Shown here piece after piece: positions 24,735 through 32,510 of a DNA stretch of 54,129 nt. Numbering within the stretch: position 1 is the first letter of the stretch; each line of letters opens with the position of its first letter. The translations under genes were made by a program, and so were the position numbers. Below the pieces are notes generated by a model. That model was not told the DNA's origin. It searched no databases and saw nothing but the letters and a program-made list of their open reading frames with translations. The DNA comes from Verrucomicrobiota bacterium. Its GTDB lineage: Bacteria > Verrucomicrobiota > Verrucomicrobiia > Limisphaerales > JAHDYP01. Where the stretch lies: positions 1 through 54,129 of the forward strand of contig JAHDYP010000029.1 in assembly GCA_023383055.1 (NCBI GenBank). The letters run 5' to 3'.

Positions 24735-25872
24735 CAGTCTATTTCAGTTCTTCACCTCGTTGAAGTTGACCGTGGTCTGTCTGGGGCTGGCGACCCTGCT
24801 GGTCTTTGTGGGGACGATCGCGCAGGTCGAGCAAGGCCTTTACCAGGCCCAGGACCGGTATTTCCGCAGTTTCTTCGTCTATTGGTCGCCCGGCGGCGCG
24901 GACTGGGGGATTCCGGTCTTTCCGGGCGGTTACCTGATTGGGGGTTTGCTGACGCTGAACCTGATCGCCAATTACGTTCGCCGGTACAAGTTCAATCGAG
25001 CCAATCTCGGCCTGCTCACGGTGCACCTCGGCCTGGTGCTCCTGCTGATGGGACAGCTCTTCACCGATCTGCTCTCGACCGAAAGCGCCATCAACCTGCA
25101 ACTGGGCGAGACCAAGAACTACTCGGAGGATTTCTTCGCCAGCGAACTGGTCGTGGCCGACACCACGGATCCCGACACCGCCCGGGTGGTCTCGATCCCT
25201 ACGACGTTACTGCCGACCACGCCGACGGTGCGCCTGCCGCAAAAACCCTTCGAACTCCAAGTCCGCCAGTTCTGGCCCAACGCCGAGCTCCTGGAGAATG
25301 CGGGCGAGGGAACCGTCGCGAGCGGGGCCACCGACGGGGTGGGCCGGACGCTCTGGGTCCAAGGCCGGCCGCCGACAGTGAAGATGGACGAGCGCAACGT
25401 GCCGGCGGCCACGGTCACGCTGTCGGACGCCGGCAAACCGCTGGGGACGTGGCTGGTGTCCGGGTTGCTCCGGCCGCAGTCCTTCGCGCACGAGGGGCGG
25501 AGCTACGAGATCGCGCTGCGGCCCAAACGCCATTACACGCCGTACAGCCTGACGCTGCTGGATCTGCGACATGACGTTTATCCCGGCACGGATATCCCGA
25601 AGAACTTCTCGAGCCGGGTGCGGATCGACAATCCCTCGAGCGGCGAGAACCGCGAGGTGCTGATCTTCATGAACAACCCGCTGCGCTACCAGGGGTTGAC
25701 CTATTATCAATATCAGATGGCCGCCCGCGGGCCGGTGAAGTCCTCGACCCTCCAGGTGGTGCGCAACCCCAGTTGGCTGACGCCTTACCTGGCCTGCCTC
25801 CTGGTGGGCGCCGGTCTGACCTGGCAGTTCCTCGCCCATCTCATTGGCTTCCTGAAACAGCGCTCGGCATGA
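24727..25872 (+). CDS. resB: ResB-like cytochrome c biogenesis protein
   Basis: A 381-aa System II cytochrome c maturation protein of the ResB/Ccs1 family. Membrane helices near 10-30, 60-80, 90-115 and 345-370 surround a large periplasmic domain (about 120-340). The opening FFTSLKLTVVCLGLATLLVF and the NRANLGLLTVHLGLVLLLMG segment are typical, as is the NPLRYQGLTYYQYQMA stretch before the last helix. With CcsA it forms the haem export and ligation complex that attaches haem to CXXCH motifs outside the inner membrane. It overlaps the lipoprotein gene by 8 bp and the ccsA gene as ATGA, a tightly coupled trio. The protein is shorter than many ResB proteins. Confidence 0.88.
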   Translation: MLSSLFQFFTSLKLTVVCLGLATLLVFVGTIAQVEQGLYQAQDRYFRSFFVYWSPGGADWGIPVFPGGYLIGGLLTLNLIANYVRRYKFNRANLGLLTVHLGLVLLLMGQLFTDLLSTESAINLQLGETKNYSEDFFASELVVADTTDPDTARVVSIPTTLLPTTPTVRLPQKPFELQVRQFWPNAELLENAGEGTVASGATDGVGRTLWVQGRPPTVKMDERNVPAATVTLSDAGKPLGTWLVSGLLRPQSFAHEGRSYEIALRPKRHYTPYSLTLLDLRHDVYPGTDIPKNFSSRVRIDNPSSGENREVLIFMNNPLRYQGLTYYQYQMAARGPVKSSTLQVVRNPSWLTPYLACLLVGAGLTWQFLAHLIGFLKQRSA

Positions 25873-27776
25873 AAAACTACGTTCGTTGGCTTCCCTGGCT
25901 CGTCGCCGGCCTGGCCACTCTCTGGGTGGTCAGCGGCATCCTCCCCCGCTCCAGTTCCGGCTTTGAACTGGGCGAATTCGGCCGGCTCCCGGTCGTGCTC
26001 AACGGCCGGGTTCAGCCTCTGGACTCGGTGGCGCGCAATTCCCTGCGCCAGTTGCGGAATAAACAAACCGCCCTGCGCGACAGCCGTACCCGGGTGTCCG
26101 CGATCGAGTGGCTGCTCGAGGCGTTCAATCGACCGGCGCGCGCGGACGAGCTGAAGTCGTTTCGGATCGACAATCCGGAGCTGCTCGGGCTCTTGAAGCT
26201 GCCCGAGAACGAGAAGCACTTTTCGTTCAGCGAAGTGCGACCGTCCCTGACCGAGCTCGAGCGTCAGGCCCGGCGCGTTGATGAGGTGCCGGCCCAGAAC
26301 CGCACGGCCTTCGAGAAGCAGACCATGAAGCTCTACTCGTCTCTCGTCCTGTATCAACGATTGAAGAACAGCCTGAGCCCGGAGTTCTCCACCAATTTTC
26401 TGGCGGAACTGACCGATTACGAGCAATTGCTGCCGGCGGCCTCAGCCGCGGCCCAGGCCCATCAGGACGGGGGACAGTTCGACTCGGCTGCCCTGAACCG
26501 GATCATGGTTTTTGTGCGGCGCTACAGCCAAATGGCGGAGCTGTCGCATCCCTTGATGGTGCCGCCGGCCGATCCGCGGGCGCCGGACACCGACTGGCAG
26601 AGCATGGGTGCCAGCCTGGTGGCCGCGGTGGAGAAAGGATCACTGCACCCGGCGGTCAAGTGGTACGCCCAGATGGGCCGGGCCTATAACCAGGGCGATG
26701 TCAACGGCTTCAACCAGGCCCTGGGCGAATACCGGGGCTGGCTGGCGGCGCATTTCCCCCAGGCCTACTCCAAGGGACAGTGGGAATCGTTGTTCAACCG
26801 CAAAGAACCGTTCTACAAGGCCACCGCCCTTTACACCATCGCCTTCCTGCTGGTCTGTTTCAGCTGGATCCGCGAGTCCGCCGCCCTCCGGCGCTCGGCC
26901 TACGCGCTGGTGGTGGTCAGCCTGTCGATTCATACCCTGGGATTGATCTACCGCATGGCGCTCGAAGGCCGGCCCCCGGTCACGAACCTCTATTCCTCCG
27001 CCATTTTCATCGGCTGGGGCGCCGCCGTTTTTGGACTGGTGCTCGAGCGATTCTCCAAATCGAACCTGGGCGGGCTCGGACTGGCCACCGCTGCCTTCAT
27101 CGGGCTGGTCACCGGCATCATCGCGCACAACCTGGCCCTGGGCGGCGACACCATGGAAATGATGCGGGCGGTGCTGGACACGAACTTCTGGCTGGCCACC
27201 CACGTGGTGACCATCACGATCGGCTATGTGGCCACGTTCGTGGCCGGGTTCCTCGGGATCGTGTTCATTGTGTTCGGCGTGTTGAACCGGGCGTTTGACC
27301 GCGCCACCGCCGTCGGCATGGAACGGCTCATGTACGGGGCCATCTGTTTTGCCACGCTCTTCAGCTTCATCGGCACCGTCCTGGGGGGCATCTGGGCCGA
27401 CCAATCCTGGGGCCGGTTCTGGGGTTGGGACCCGAAGGAGAACGGGGCGCTGATCATCGTGCTCTGGAACGCCATGATTCTCCATGCCCGTTGGGGTAAC
27501 ATGATCCAGGAACGCGGCATGGCCGTCATGTCGGTGTTCGGAAACGTGGTGACCAGCTACTCCTGGTTCGGCGTCAACATGCTCGGCGTGGGACTGCATT
27601 CCTACGGTTTCATGGATTCCGGGTTCAAATGGCTGCTCCTTTTTGTCGTGAGCCAGGCGATCATCATGGGCCTGGCCTTTCTGCCGGCGGCGTACTGCCG
27701 CAGCCAGCTGTTTCGATCCGCCAACTCCGGGCCGCAAGGCAAGGCGGCCAAAGACGCCGCCGCGCAGCGGGCTTAG
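25869..27776 (+). CDS. ccsA: CcsA/ResC-like cytochrome c biogenesis protein, long form
   Basis: A 635-aa haem-handling membrane protein. The ATG at 25869 overlaps the resB TGA and gives a first helix (YVRWLPWLVAGLATLWVVSG). A soluble region of about 280 residues follows (SVARNSLRQLRNKQTALRD onward), which is absent from short CcsA proteins. The C-terminal half is the CcsA core: VTNLYSSAIFIGWGAAVFG, THVVTITIGYVATF, and the haem-binding WWD-type motif WGRFWGWDPKENGALI. Histidines in IIAHNLAL, LHARWG and GLHSYG are candidate axial ligands. It pairs with ResB. The long N-terminal domain is seen in some Bacteroidota/Verrucomicrobiota homologues and may contribute periplasmic functions. Confidence 0.9.
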   Translation: MKNYVRWLPWLVAGLATLWVVSGILPRSSSGFELGEFGRLPVVLNGRVQPLDSVARNSLRQLRNKQTALRDSRTRVSAIEWLLEAFNRPARADELKSFRIDNPELLGLLKLPENEKHFSFSEVRPSLTELERQARRVDEVPAQNRTAFEKQTMKLYSSLVLYQRLKNSLSPEFSTNFLAELTDYEQLLPAASAAAQAHQDGGQFDSAALNRIMVFVRRYSQMAELSHPLMVPPADPRAPDTDWQSMGASLVAAVEKGSLHPAVKWYAQMGRAYNQGDVNGFNQALGEYRGWLAAHFPQAYSKGQWESLFNRKEPFYKATALYTIAFLLVCFSWIRESAALRRSAYALVVVSLSIHTLGLIYRMALEGRPPVTNLYSSAIFIGWGAAVFGLVLERFSKSNLGGLGLATAAFIGLVTGIIAHNLALGGDTMEMMRAVLDTNFWLATHVVTITIGYVATFVAGFLGIVFIVFGVLNRAFDRATAVGMERLMYGAICFATLFSFIGTVLGGIWADQSWGRFWGWDPKENGALIIVLWNAMILHARWGNMIQERGMAVMSVFGNVVTSYSWFGVNMLGVGLHSYGFMDSGFKWLLLFVVSQAIIMGLAFLPAAYCRSQLFRSANSGPQGKAAKDAAAQRA

Positions 27777-27795
27777 CCCGCGCATTTCAATTACT

Positions 27796-27824
27796 TTGAC
27801 GGTTCCTCGCGCATTACTTAGCCT
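27796..27824 (+). promoter_or_regulatory. Possible secA promoter
   Basis: TTGACG at 27796-27801 and TAGCCT at 27819-27824, 17 bases apart, lie before the secA ATG at 27852. The -35 is good and the -10 poor. If used, transcription would begin near 27831, which rules out the in-frame GTG at 27825 as the start. Confidence 0.3.
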
Positions 27825-27851
27825 GTGGCCCGCTTTGGGTCAGGCACATTT

Positions 27852-30800
27852 ATGATCGGTTTTATCATCAAGAAGATCATCGGCTCCAGGAACGACCGCG
27901 AACTGCGGCGCATGCGTCCCCTGGTGGCCCGGATCAACGAAATTGAAGCTTCCTACCAGGCGCTTTCCGAGGAGGAACTGCGCGAAAAGACCGCTGCCTG
28001 GAAGGCCCGGCTGACCGCCATCACCGACTACGAGGAGTTGAACGCCGCCCTCAAGGAGCTCATGCCCGAAGCCTTCGCGGCCGTGAAAAGCGCCTGCCGC
28101 CGGCTGGTCGGCCGCGATATCACCGTGCGGGGTCACCCGCTGCGCTGGGAGATGATCCCGTTCGACGTCCAGTTGCTCGGCGGCATGGCCCTGCACCTGG
28201 GCAAGATCGCGGAAATGGCCACCGGCGAAGGCAAGACGCTGGTCGCCACCATGCCGGTTTATCTCAATGCCCTGACCGGCCGCGGAGTGCACATCGTCAC
28301 CGTCAACGATTACCTGGCGGCGCGCGACAGCGAATGGATGGGGGCGGTTTACCGGCTCCTGGGGCTGACGGTCGGTTGCATCCTGCACGATCAAACCCCC
28401 GCGGTCCGACGCCAGCAGTATGCCTGCGACATCACCTACGGCACCAATGCCGAATTCGGGTTCGATTACCTCCGCGACAACGGCATGGCCAGCACCCGGG
28501 AGGAACAGGTCCAACGGGGCCATTACTTCGCCATCGTGGACGAGGTCGACTCCATCCTCATCGACGAGGCCCGGACACCCTTGATCATCAGCGGGCCCTC
28601 GGTGGTCAGCGTCGACAATCAATACGGCAAGTTCAAAGGCCAGGTCGAAGCCCTCGTGCGCGCCCAGGAACGCCTCTGCGGCCGGTTCCTCGACGACGCC
28701 GAAGCGATTCTAAAACAGAAATCGACCCCGGCCGAGTCGGGAACGTCCGAGGCCGCGCCATCGGATCAAGATCTGGGCATACTCCTCTATCGCGTCAAGC
28801 TGGGCATGCCCAGGTCCGAACGGTTGCTGCGCCTGCTCGAGGAACCCGAGAACATCCGGCGGATGCAGAAGGCCGAGATGGAACTGCACCTCGATCAATC
28901 CAAGAAGATGCTCTACGCCGAGAAGGAGGAACTCTTCTTCGCCATCGAGGAAAAGTCGCACGATGCCGACATGACCGAGAAAGGCCGGACGTTCCTGAGT
29001 CCCCAGGATCCGGAGGCGTTCGTGCTGCCGGATCTGACGGTGATCTTCCACGAGATCGACACCGGCCCGGAGCCGGACGTGCGCAAGCGGATGGAACAGA
29101 AGGCGCGGATCCAGGCCGAGTTCGAGGCCAAGGCGCAGCAGATCCACTGCATCTCCCAGTTGCTCAAGGCCTATTGCCTTTACCAGAAAGATGTCCAATA
29201 CGTCGTCCAGGACAACAAGGTCATCATCGTCGACGAAAACACCGGCCGGCTGATGACCGGCCGCCGGTGGAGCGACGGCCTGCACCAGGCCGTCGAAGCC
29301 AAGGAAGGCGTTCAGATCGAACGCGAAACGCAGACGCTGGCCACCATCACGATCCAAAACTACTTCCGGCTCTACCACAAACTGGCCGGCATGACCGGCA
29401 CGGCGGAGACCGAAGCGCAGGAGTTTCTCGACATCTACAAGCTGGGCGTGCTGGTCATTCCCACCAACAAACCGGTGCGCCGCGACGATGCCAACGACTC
29501 GGTCTACAAAACCCGGCGCGAGAAATACGACGCCGTCCTCCGCGAAATCCAGGAGATCCACAGCCAGGGACGCCCGATCCTCGTCGGCACCATTTCCGTC
29601 GAGGTCAGCGAACACCTCTCGCGCATGCTCAAACGCGTCGGCATCGTCCACTCCGTCCTCAACGCCAAATACCACCAGCAGGAAGCCGAGATCATCACCC
29701 GCGCCGGCCAGCGCGGCGGGCTCACGATCGCCACCAATATGGCCGGCCGCGGCACCGACATTAAACTCGGCCCCGGCGTCCCCGAACTGGGCGGCCTCCA
29801 TGTCATCGGCACGGAACGTCACGAAGCCCGCCGCATCGACCGCCAGTTGCGCGGCCGCTGCGCGCGCCAGGGCGATCCCGGTTCCTCGCATTTCTTCATT
29901 TCCCTCGAGGACGACCTGATGCGCCTGTTCGGGTCCGACCGGATCGTCAAGGTGATGGAACGCGTCGGGCTGGAAGAAGGCCAGGAACTCGAGCATCCGC
30001 TGCTCAACCGCTCGATCCAGCAGGCGCAAAAACGGGTCGAACAACACAACTTCCAGATCCGCAAACGGACCCTCGAATACGACGACGTCATGAACAAACA
30101 GCGCGAAGTCGTCTACGGCTTCCGCAACAAGATCATTCAGGGCGAGGACGTCCGCGACCGCCTCATGGACATCATGGAGGAAGTGGTGGTCCAGAAGGTG
30201 GAGGAATTGACCGGACGCGACGACGATCCGAGCGTCTGGAACCTGCGGCCCCTGGCCGATTGGGTGAATTTGACCTTTCCGCTGGGGGTGCAGGAGGCCG
30301 ACCTGCTCAAGGTTGCCAGCGCGGGAACCGAGCCCCCCGTGGCCGGCTCCCTCTTTGCCGGGCTCAGCCCCGCGCAATTCGCGGTCTGCCAGCACATCGC
30401 CGACAAGGTGCGTCACGCCTACGAGCTCAAGATCAGCTTCGAACAGGCGGAATCGCTCGAGGCGGTCGAGCGCTACACGATTCTGAGCGCCATTGACCGG
30501 CTCTGGCAGGAGCATCTCTACGGCATGGACAGCCTGCGCAACAGCATCGGGCTCCGCGCCTATGGCCAGCGCGATCCGCTCATCGAATACAAAGCGGAGG
30601 CGTTCAAGGTCTTCGAGGATCTCATGGTCAACATCAAGACCGAGATCTGCCACAACATCTTCCGCAGCGCCTCCAGCCTCATGGCCTTCGAACGATTCCT
30701 CCACAATCTCCCCCAACGCACGGTCCATCAGTCCACCAGCGCCTTCGGCCAGACCGGCGCCCAACCCGGCCGCGGCCAAAGCAGCGACATGGTCAGCGAA

Positions 30801-30914
30801 GCCGCCGCCGCGCTCGACAAATCCAAACCGGTGCGCTCCGGTCCGAAGGTGGGCCGCAACGATCCCTGCCCCTGTGGCAGCGGCAAGAAATACAAACAGT
30901 GCTGCGGACGGTGA
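27852..30914 (+). CDS. secA: Preprotein translocase ATPase SecA
   Basis: A 1020-aa SecA, the motor that drives unfolded proteins through SecYEG. It shows the first nucleotide-binding fold with ATGEGKTLVATMPVYLNAL, VNDYLAARDSEWMG and VDEVDSILIDEARTPLIISG, then the preprotein-crosslinking region. NBD2 follows (HKLAGMTGTAETEA; ATNMAGRGTDIKLGPGVPE; GRCARQGDPGSSHFFISLED), then the helical wing and scaffold (RTLEYDDVMNKQREVVYGFR) and the C-terminal zinc site NDPCPCGSGKKYKQCCGR that binds SecB or phospholipid. The length exceeds E. coli SecA (901) because of an extra segment around residues 280-410 with low-complexity charged stretches. The exported hydrolases, LamG and RHS proteins nearby would be among its clients. 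Confidence 0.97.
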   Translation: MIGFIIKKIIGSRNDRELRRMRPLVARINEIEASYQALSEEELREKTAAWKARLTAITDYEELNAALKELMPEAFAAVKSACRRLVGRDITVRGHPLRWEMIPFDVQLLGGMALHLGKIAEMATGEGKTLVATMPVYLNALTGRGVHIVTVNDYLAARDSEWMGAVYRLLGLTVGCILHDQTPAVRRQQYACDITYGTNAEFGFDYLRDNGMASTREEQVQRGHYFAIVDEVDSILIDEARTPLIISGPSVVSVDNQYGKFKGQVEALVRAQERLCGRFLDDAEAILKQKSTPAESGTSEAAPSDQDLGILLYRVKLGMPRSERLLRLLEEPENIRRMQKAEMELHLDQSKKMLYAEKEELFFAIEEKSHDADMTEKGRTFLSPQDPEAFVLPDLTVIFHEIDTGPEPDVRKRMEQKARIQAEFEAKAQQIHCISQLLKAYCLYQKDVQYVVQDNKVIIVDENTGRLMTGRRWSDGLHQAVEAKEGVQIERETQTLATITIQNYFRLYHKLAGMTGTAETEAQEFLDIYKLGVLVIPTNKPVRRDDANDSVYKTRREKYDAVLREIQEIHSQGRPILVGTISVEVSEHLSRMLKRVGIVHSVLNAKYHQQEAEIITRAGQRGGLTIATNMAGRGTDIKLGPGVPELGGLHVIGTERHEARRIDRQLRGRCARQGDPGSSHFFISLEDDLMRLFGSDRIVKVMERVGLEEGQELEHPLLNRSIQQAQKRVEQHNFQIRKRTLEYDDVMNKQREVVYGFRNKIIQGEDVRDRLMDIMEEVVVQKVEELTGRDDDPSVWNLRPLADWVNLTFPLGVQEADLLKVASAGTEPPVAGSLFAGLSPAQFAVCQHIADKVRHAYELKISFEQAESLEAVERYTILSAIDRLWQEHLYGMDSLRNSIGLRAYGQRDPLIEYKAEAFKVFEDLMVNIKTEICHNIFRSASSLMAFERFLHNLPQRTVHQSTSAFGQTGAQPGRGQSSDMVSEAAAALDKSKPVRSGPKVGRNDPCPCGSGKKYKQCCGR

Positions 30915-30955
30915 GGGTTGGGGCGCCGAGGGTTACGCTGGTCCCCGCGTGAATT

Positions 30956-32104
30956 ATGCAACTTAGCAACGAAGAAATCCGCCGTTATTCGAGGCACTTG
31001 ATCCTCCCGGAAGTCGGGTTGGCCGGCCAAAAGAAGATCTGTTCGACCAGCGTGCTCTGCATCGGCGCGGGCGGGCTCGGCTCCCCCATCGCCATGTATT
31101 TGGCCGCCGCGGGCATCGGCAAGATCGGCCTGGTCGACTTCGACACCGTCGATTTCTCGAATCTTCAGCGGCAGATCATCCACGGGACGGAGGATGTGGG
31201 TCGACCCAAGACGGATTCGGCCAAAGCCACCATTCACCGGATCAATCCGAACGTGGAGGTGGTGGTTCACGCGGTCCGGCTCAGCAGTGAGAATGCCCTC
31301 GAGATCATCGGCCAATACGACATCGTGGTGGACGGCACCGACAATTTTCCGACCCGCTACCTGACCAACGACGCCTGCGTGCTGCTTAAGAAGGCGAACA
31401 TTTACGGCTCGATCTTCCGGTTTGAGGGCCAGGCCAGCGTGTTCGCGCCCCACCTGGGCGGCCCGTGTTATCGTTGCCTCTATCCCGAGCCGCCGCCGCC
31501 GGGCATGGTGCCGAGTTGCGCCGAGGGCGGCGTGTTGGGCGTGTTGCCGGGCATCATCGGAACAATCCAGGCCACCGAGATCCTCAAGCTGGCGTTGGGC
31601 AAAGGCAGCTCGTTGACCGGCCGGTTGTTGCTCTTCAACGCGCTCGAAATGAAATTCCGCGAGCTCAAACTGCGGCGGGATCCCGAATGCCCCTTGTGCG
31701 GCGAGCACCCGACCCTCACCCGGCTGATCGATTACGAACAGTTTTGCGGCGTCCAACCCGAGCCGGTCGCGACGGGCTCCAATCCGGACGAAGTGACCGT
31801 GCAAGAGATGAAACGGGTGTTGGACCAGCCGAGCCTGGGCATCCGGGTCATTGATGTGCGCGAGGCGGACGAATACCAGATCGCGCGGATCGACGGTGTG
31901 CCGTTGTTTCCGTTGAGCACCTTGCCGCAGCGGTTCACGGATCTGGATCCGAACACGCAGTATTACCTCCACTGCCGGAGCGGAGTGCGTTCGCTCAAGG
32001 CCCTGCATTTCCTGCGGGAGCAGGGTTTCAAATACCTCAAGAACGTCAAAGGCGGCATCCTGGCCTGGTCGGAGGAAATCGATCCCAACGTGCCGAAGTA
32101 TTGA
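30956..32104 (+). CDS. moeB: MoeB/ThiF-type adenylyltransferase with C-terminal rhodanese
   Basis: A 382-aa E1-like enzyme. The N-terminal ThiF/MoeB domain has the nucleotide loop IGAGGLGSPIAMYLAAAGIG, the Arg/Asp-containing VDFDTVDFSNLQRQI, DGTDNFPTRYLTND, and zinc-binding pairs in CYRC and CPLC. The C-terminal rhodanese-like domain (about 285-380) ends with the active-site loop HCRSGVRSLKAL. Proteins of this MoeBR/MoeZ build adenylate the C-terminal Gly of a ubiquitin-like carrier (MoaD or ThiS) and pass sulfur through a rhodanese Cys persulfide for molybdopterin, thiamine or cysteine synthesis; which one cannot be told. It starts 41 bp after secA and ends overlapping the truncated glyoxalase gene. 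Confidence 0.92.
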   Translation: MQLSNEEIRRYSRHLILPEVGLAGQKKICSTSVLCIGAGGLGSPIAMYLAAAGIGKIGLVDFDTVDFSNLQRQIIHGTEDVGRPKTDSAKATIHRINPNVEVVVHAVRLSSENALEIIGQYDIVVDGTDNFPTRYLTNDACVLLKKANIYGSIFRFEGQASVFAPHLGGPCYRCLYPEPPPPGMVPSCAEGGVLGVLPGIIGTIQATEILKLALGKGSSLTGRLLLFNALEMKFRELKLRRDPECPLCGEHPTLTRLIDYEQFCGVQPEPVATGSNPDEVTVQEMKRVLDQPSLGIRVIDVREADEYQIARIDGVPLFPLSTLPQRFTDLDPNTQYYLHCRSGVRSLKALHFLREQGFKYLKNVKGGILAWSEEIDPNVPKY

Positions 32105-32412
32105 CCCAACCGTCGTGGGATCGGCTCCCGCCGGGAACGCCACCGCTACGCGTCATGAAAATCGTCGAAATCGCCACTGGCACGCTGTCGATCGGCGCAG
32201 GTGCCCCCAATTGGCAGCCCACGACCAGTGGCTGTTCCGTCGCGTTGGAAGTCGAGGACTTCGACGCCGCCATCGAGCATCTGCGGGCCAGCGGCGTCCG
32301 TTTCCACAGGGACCCGTTCGAGACGCCGGTTTGCCGGATGGCGTTCGTCCTGGACCCGGACGGCAACTCCCTTGGCATCCACAAACGCAACCCCGGCCAT
32401 CCACGCGATTAA
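32101..32412 (+). pseudogene. 5'-truncated VOC (glyoxalase/bleomycin-resistance) gene
   Basis: The frame matches the last two-thirds of a VOC-fold protein: TGTLSIGAGAPNWQPTTSG, VALEVEDFDAAIEHLRASG, and FVLDPDGNSLGIHKRN, the usual end. The first 45 or so residues, holding the initial beta-alpha-beta unit and one metal-ligand set, are missing; the bases there belong to the moeB end and a non-VOC stretch. The reading frame has a TTG at 32101 overlapping the moeB stop and an ATG at 32155. It is probably a broken gene, although a short protein could be made. A related VOC fragment lies at 35488-35580. Confidence 0.6.
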
Positions 32413-32455
32413 TGTCAATCTGTGGGACTGACCCCTCCACGGAACAATCCACGCG

Positions 32456-32477
32456 CTCGGGCCCAGTCCCGAGTTTT
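32456..32477 (+). terminator. Intrinsic terminator after the moeB/VOC genes
   Basis: CTCGGG (32456-32461) and CCCGAG (32468-32473) form a perfect 6-bp stem with loop CCCAGT, followed at once by TTTT. GGGACTG at 32424-32430 could pair with CAGTCCC at 32464-32470 as an alternative fold. It sits between the end of the plus-strand cluster and the converging beta-helix gene. Confidence 0.6.
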
Positions 32478-32510
32478 CATCCGCGAACGAGTAGTTCGAT
32501 CCATGAAACC

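Noticed and set aside
27825..27851. GTG start nine codons upstream for secA
   Set aside because: The ATG at 27852 begins the usual SecA N-terminus (MIGFIIKKIIG), and the promoter candidate overlaps the GTG region.
28710..30779. A 689-codon open frame on the minus strand opposite secA
   Set aside because: The plus strand has all SecA motifs; the antisense frame has no recognisable domain and Asp/Leu-rich shadow composition.
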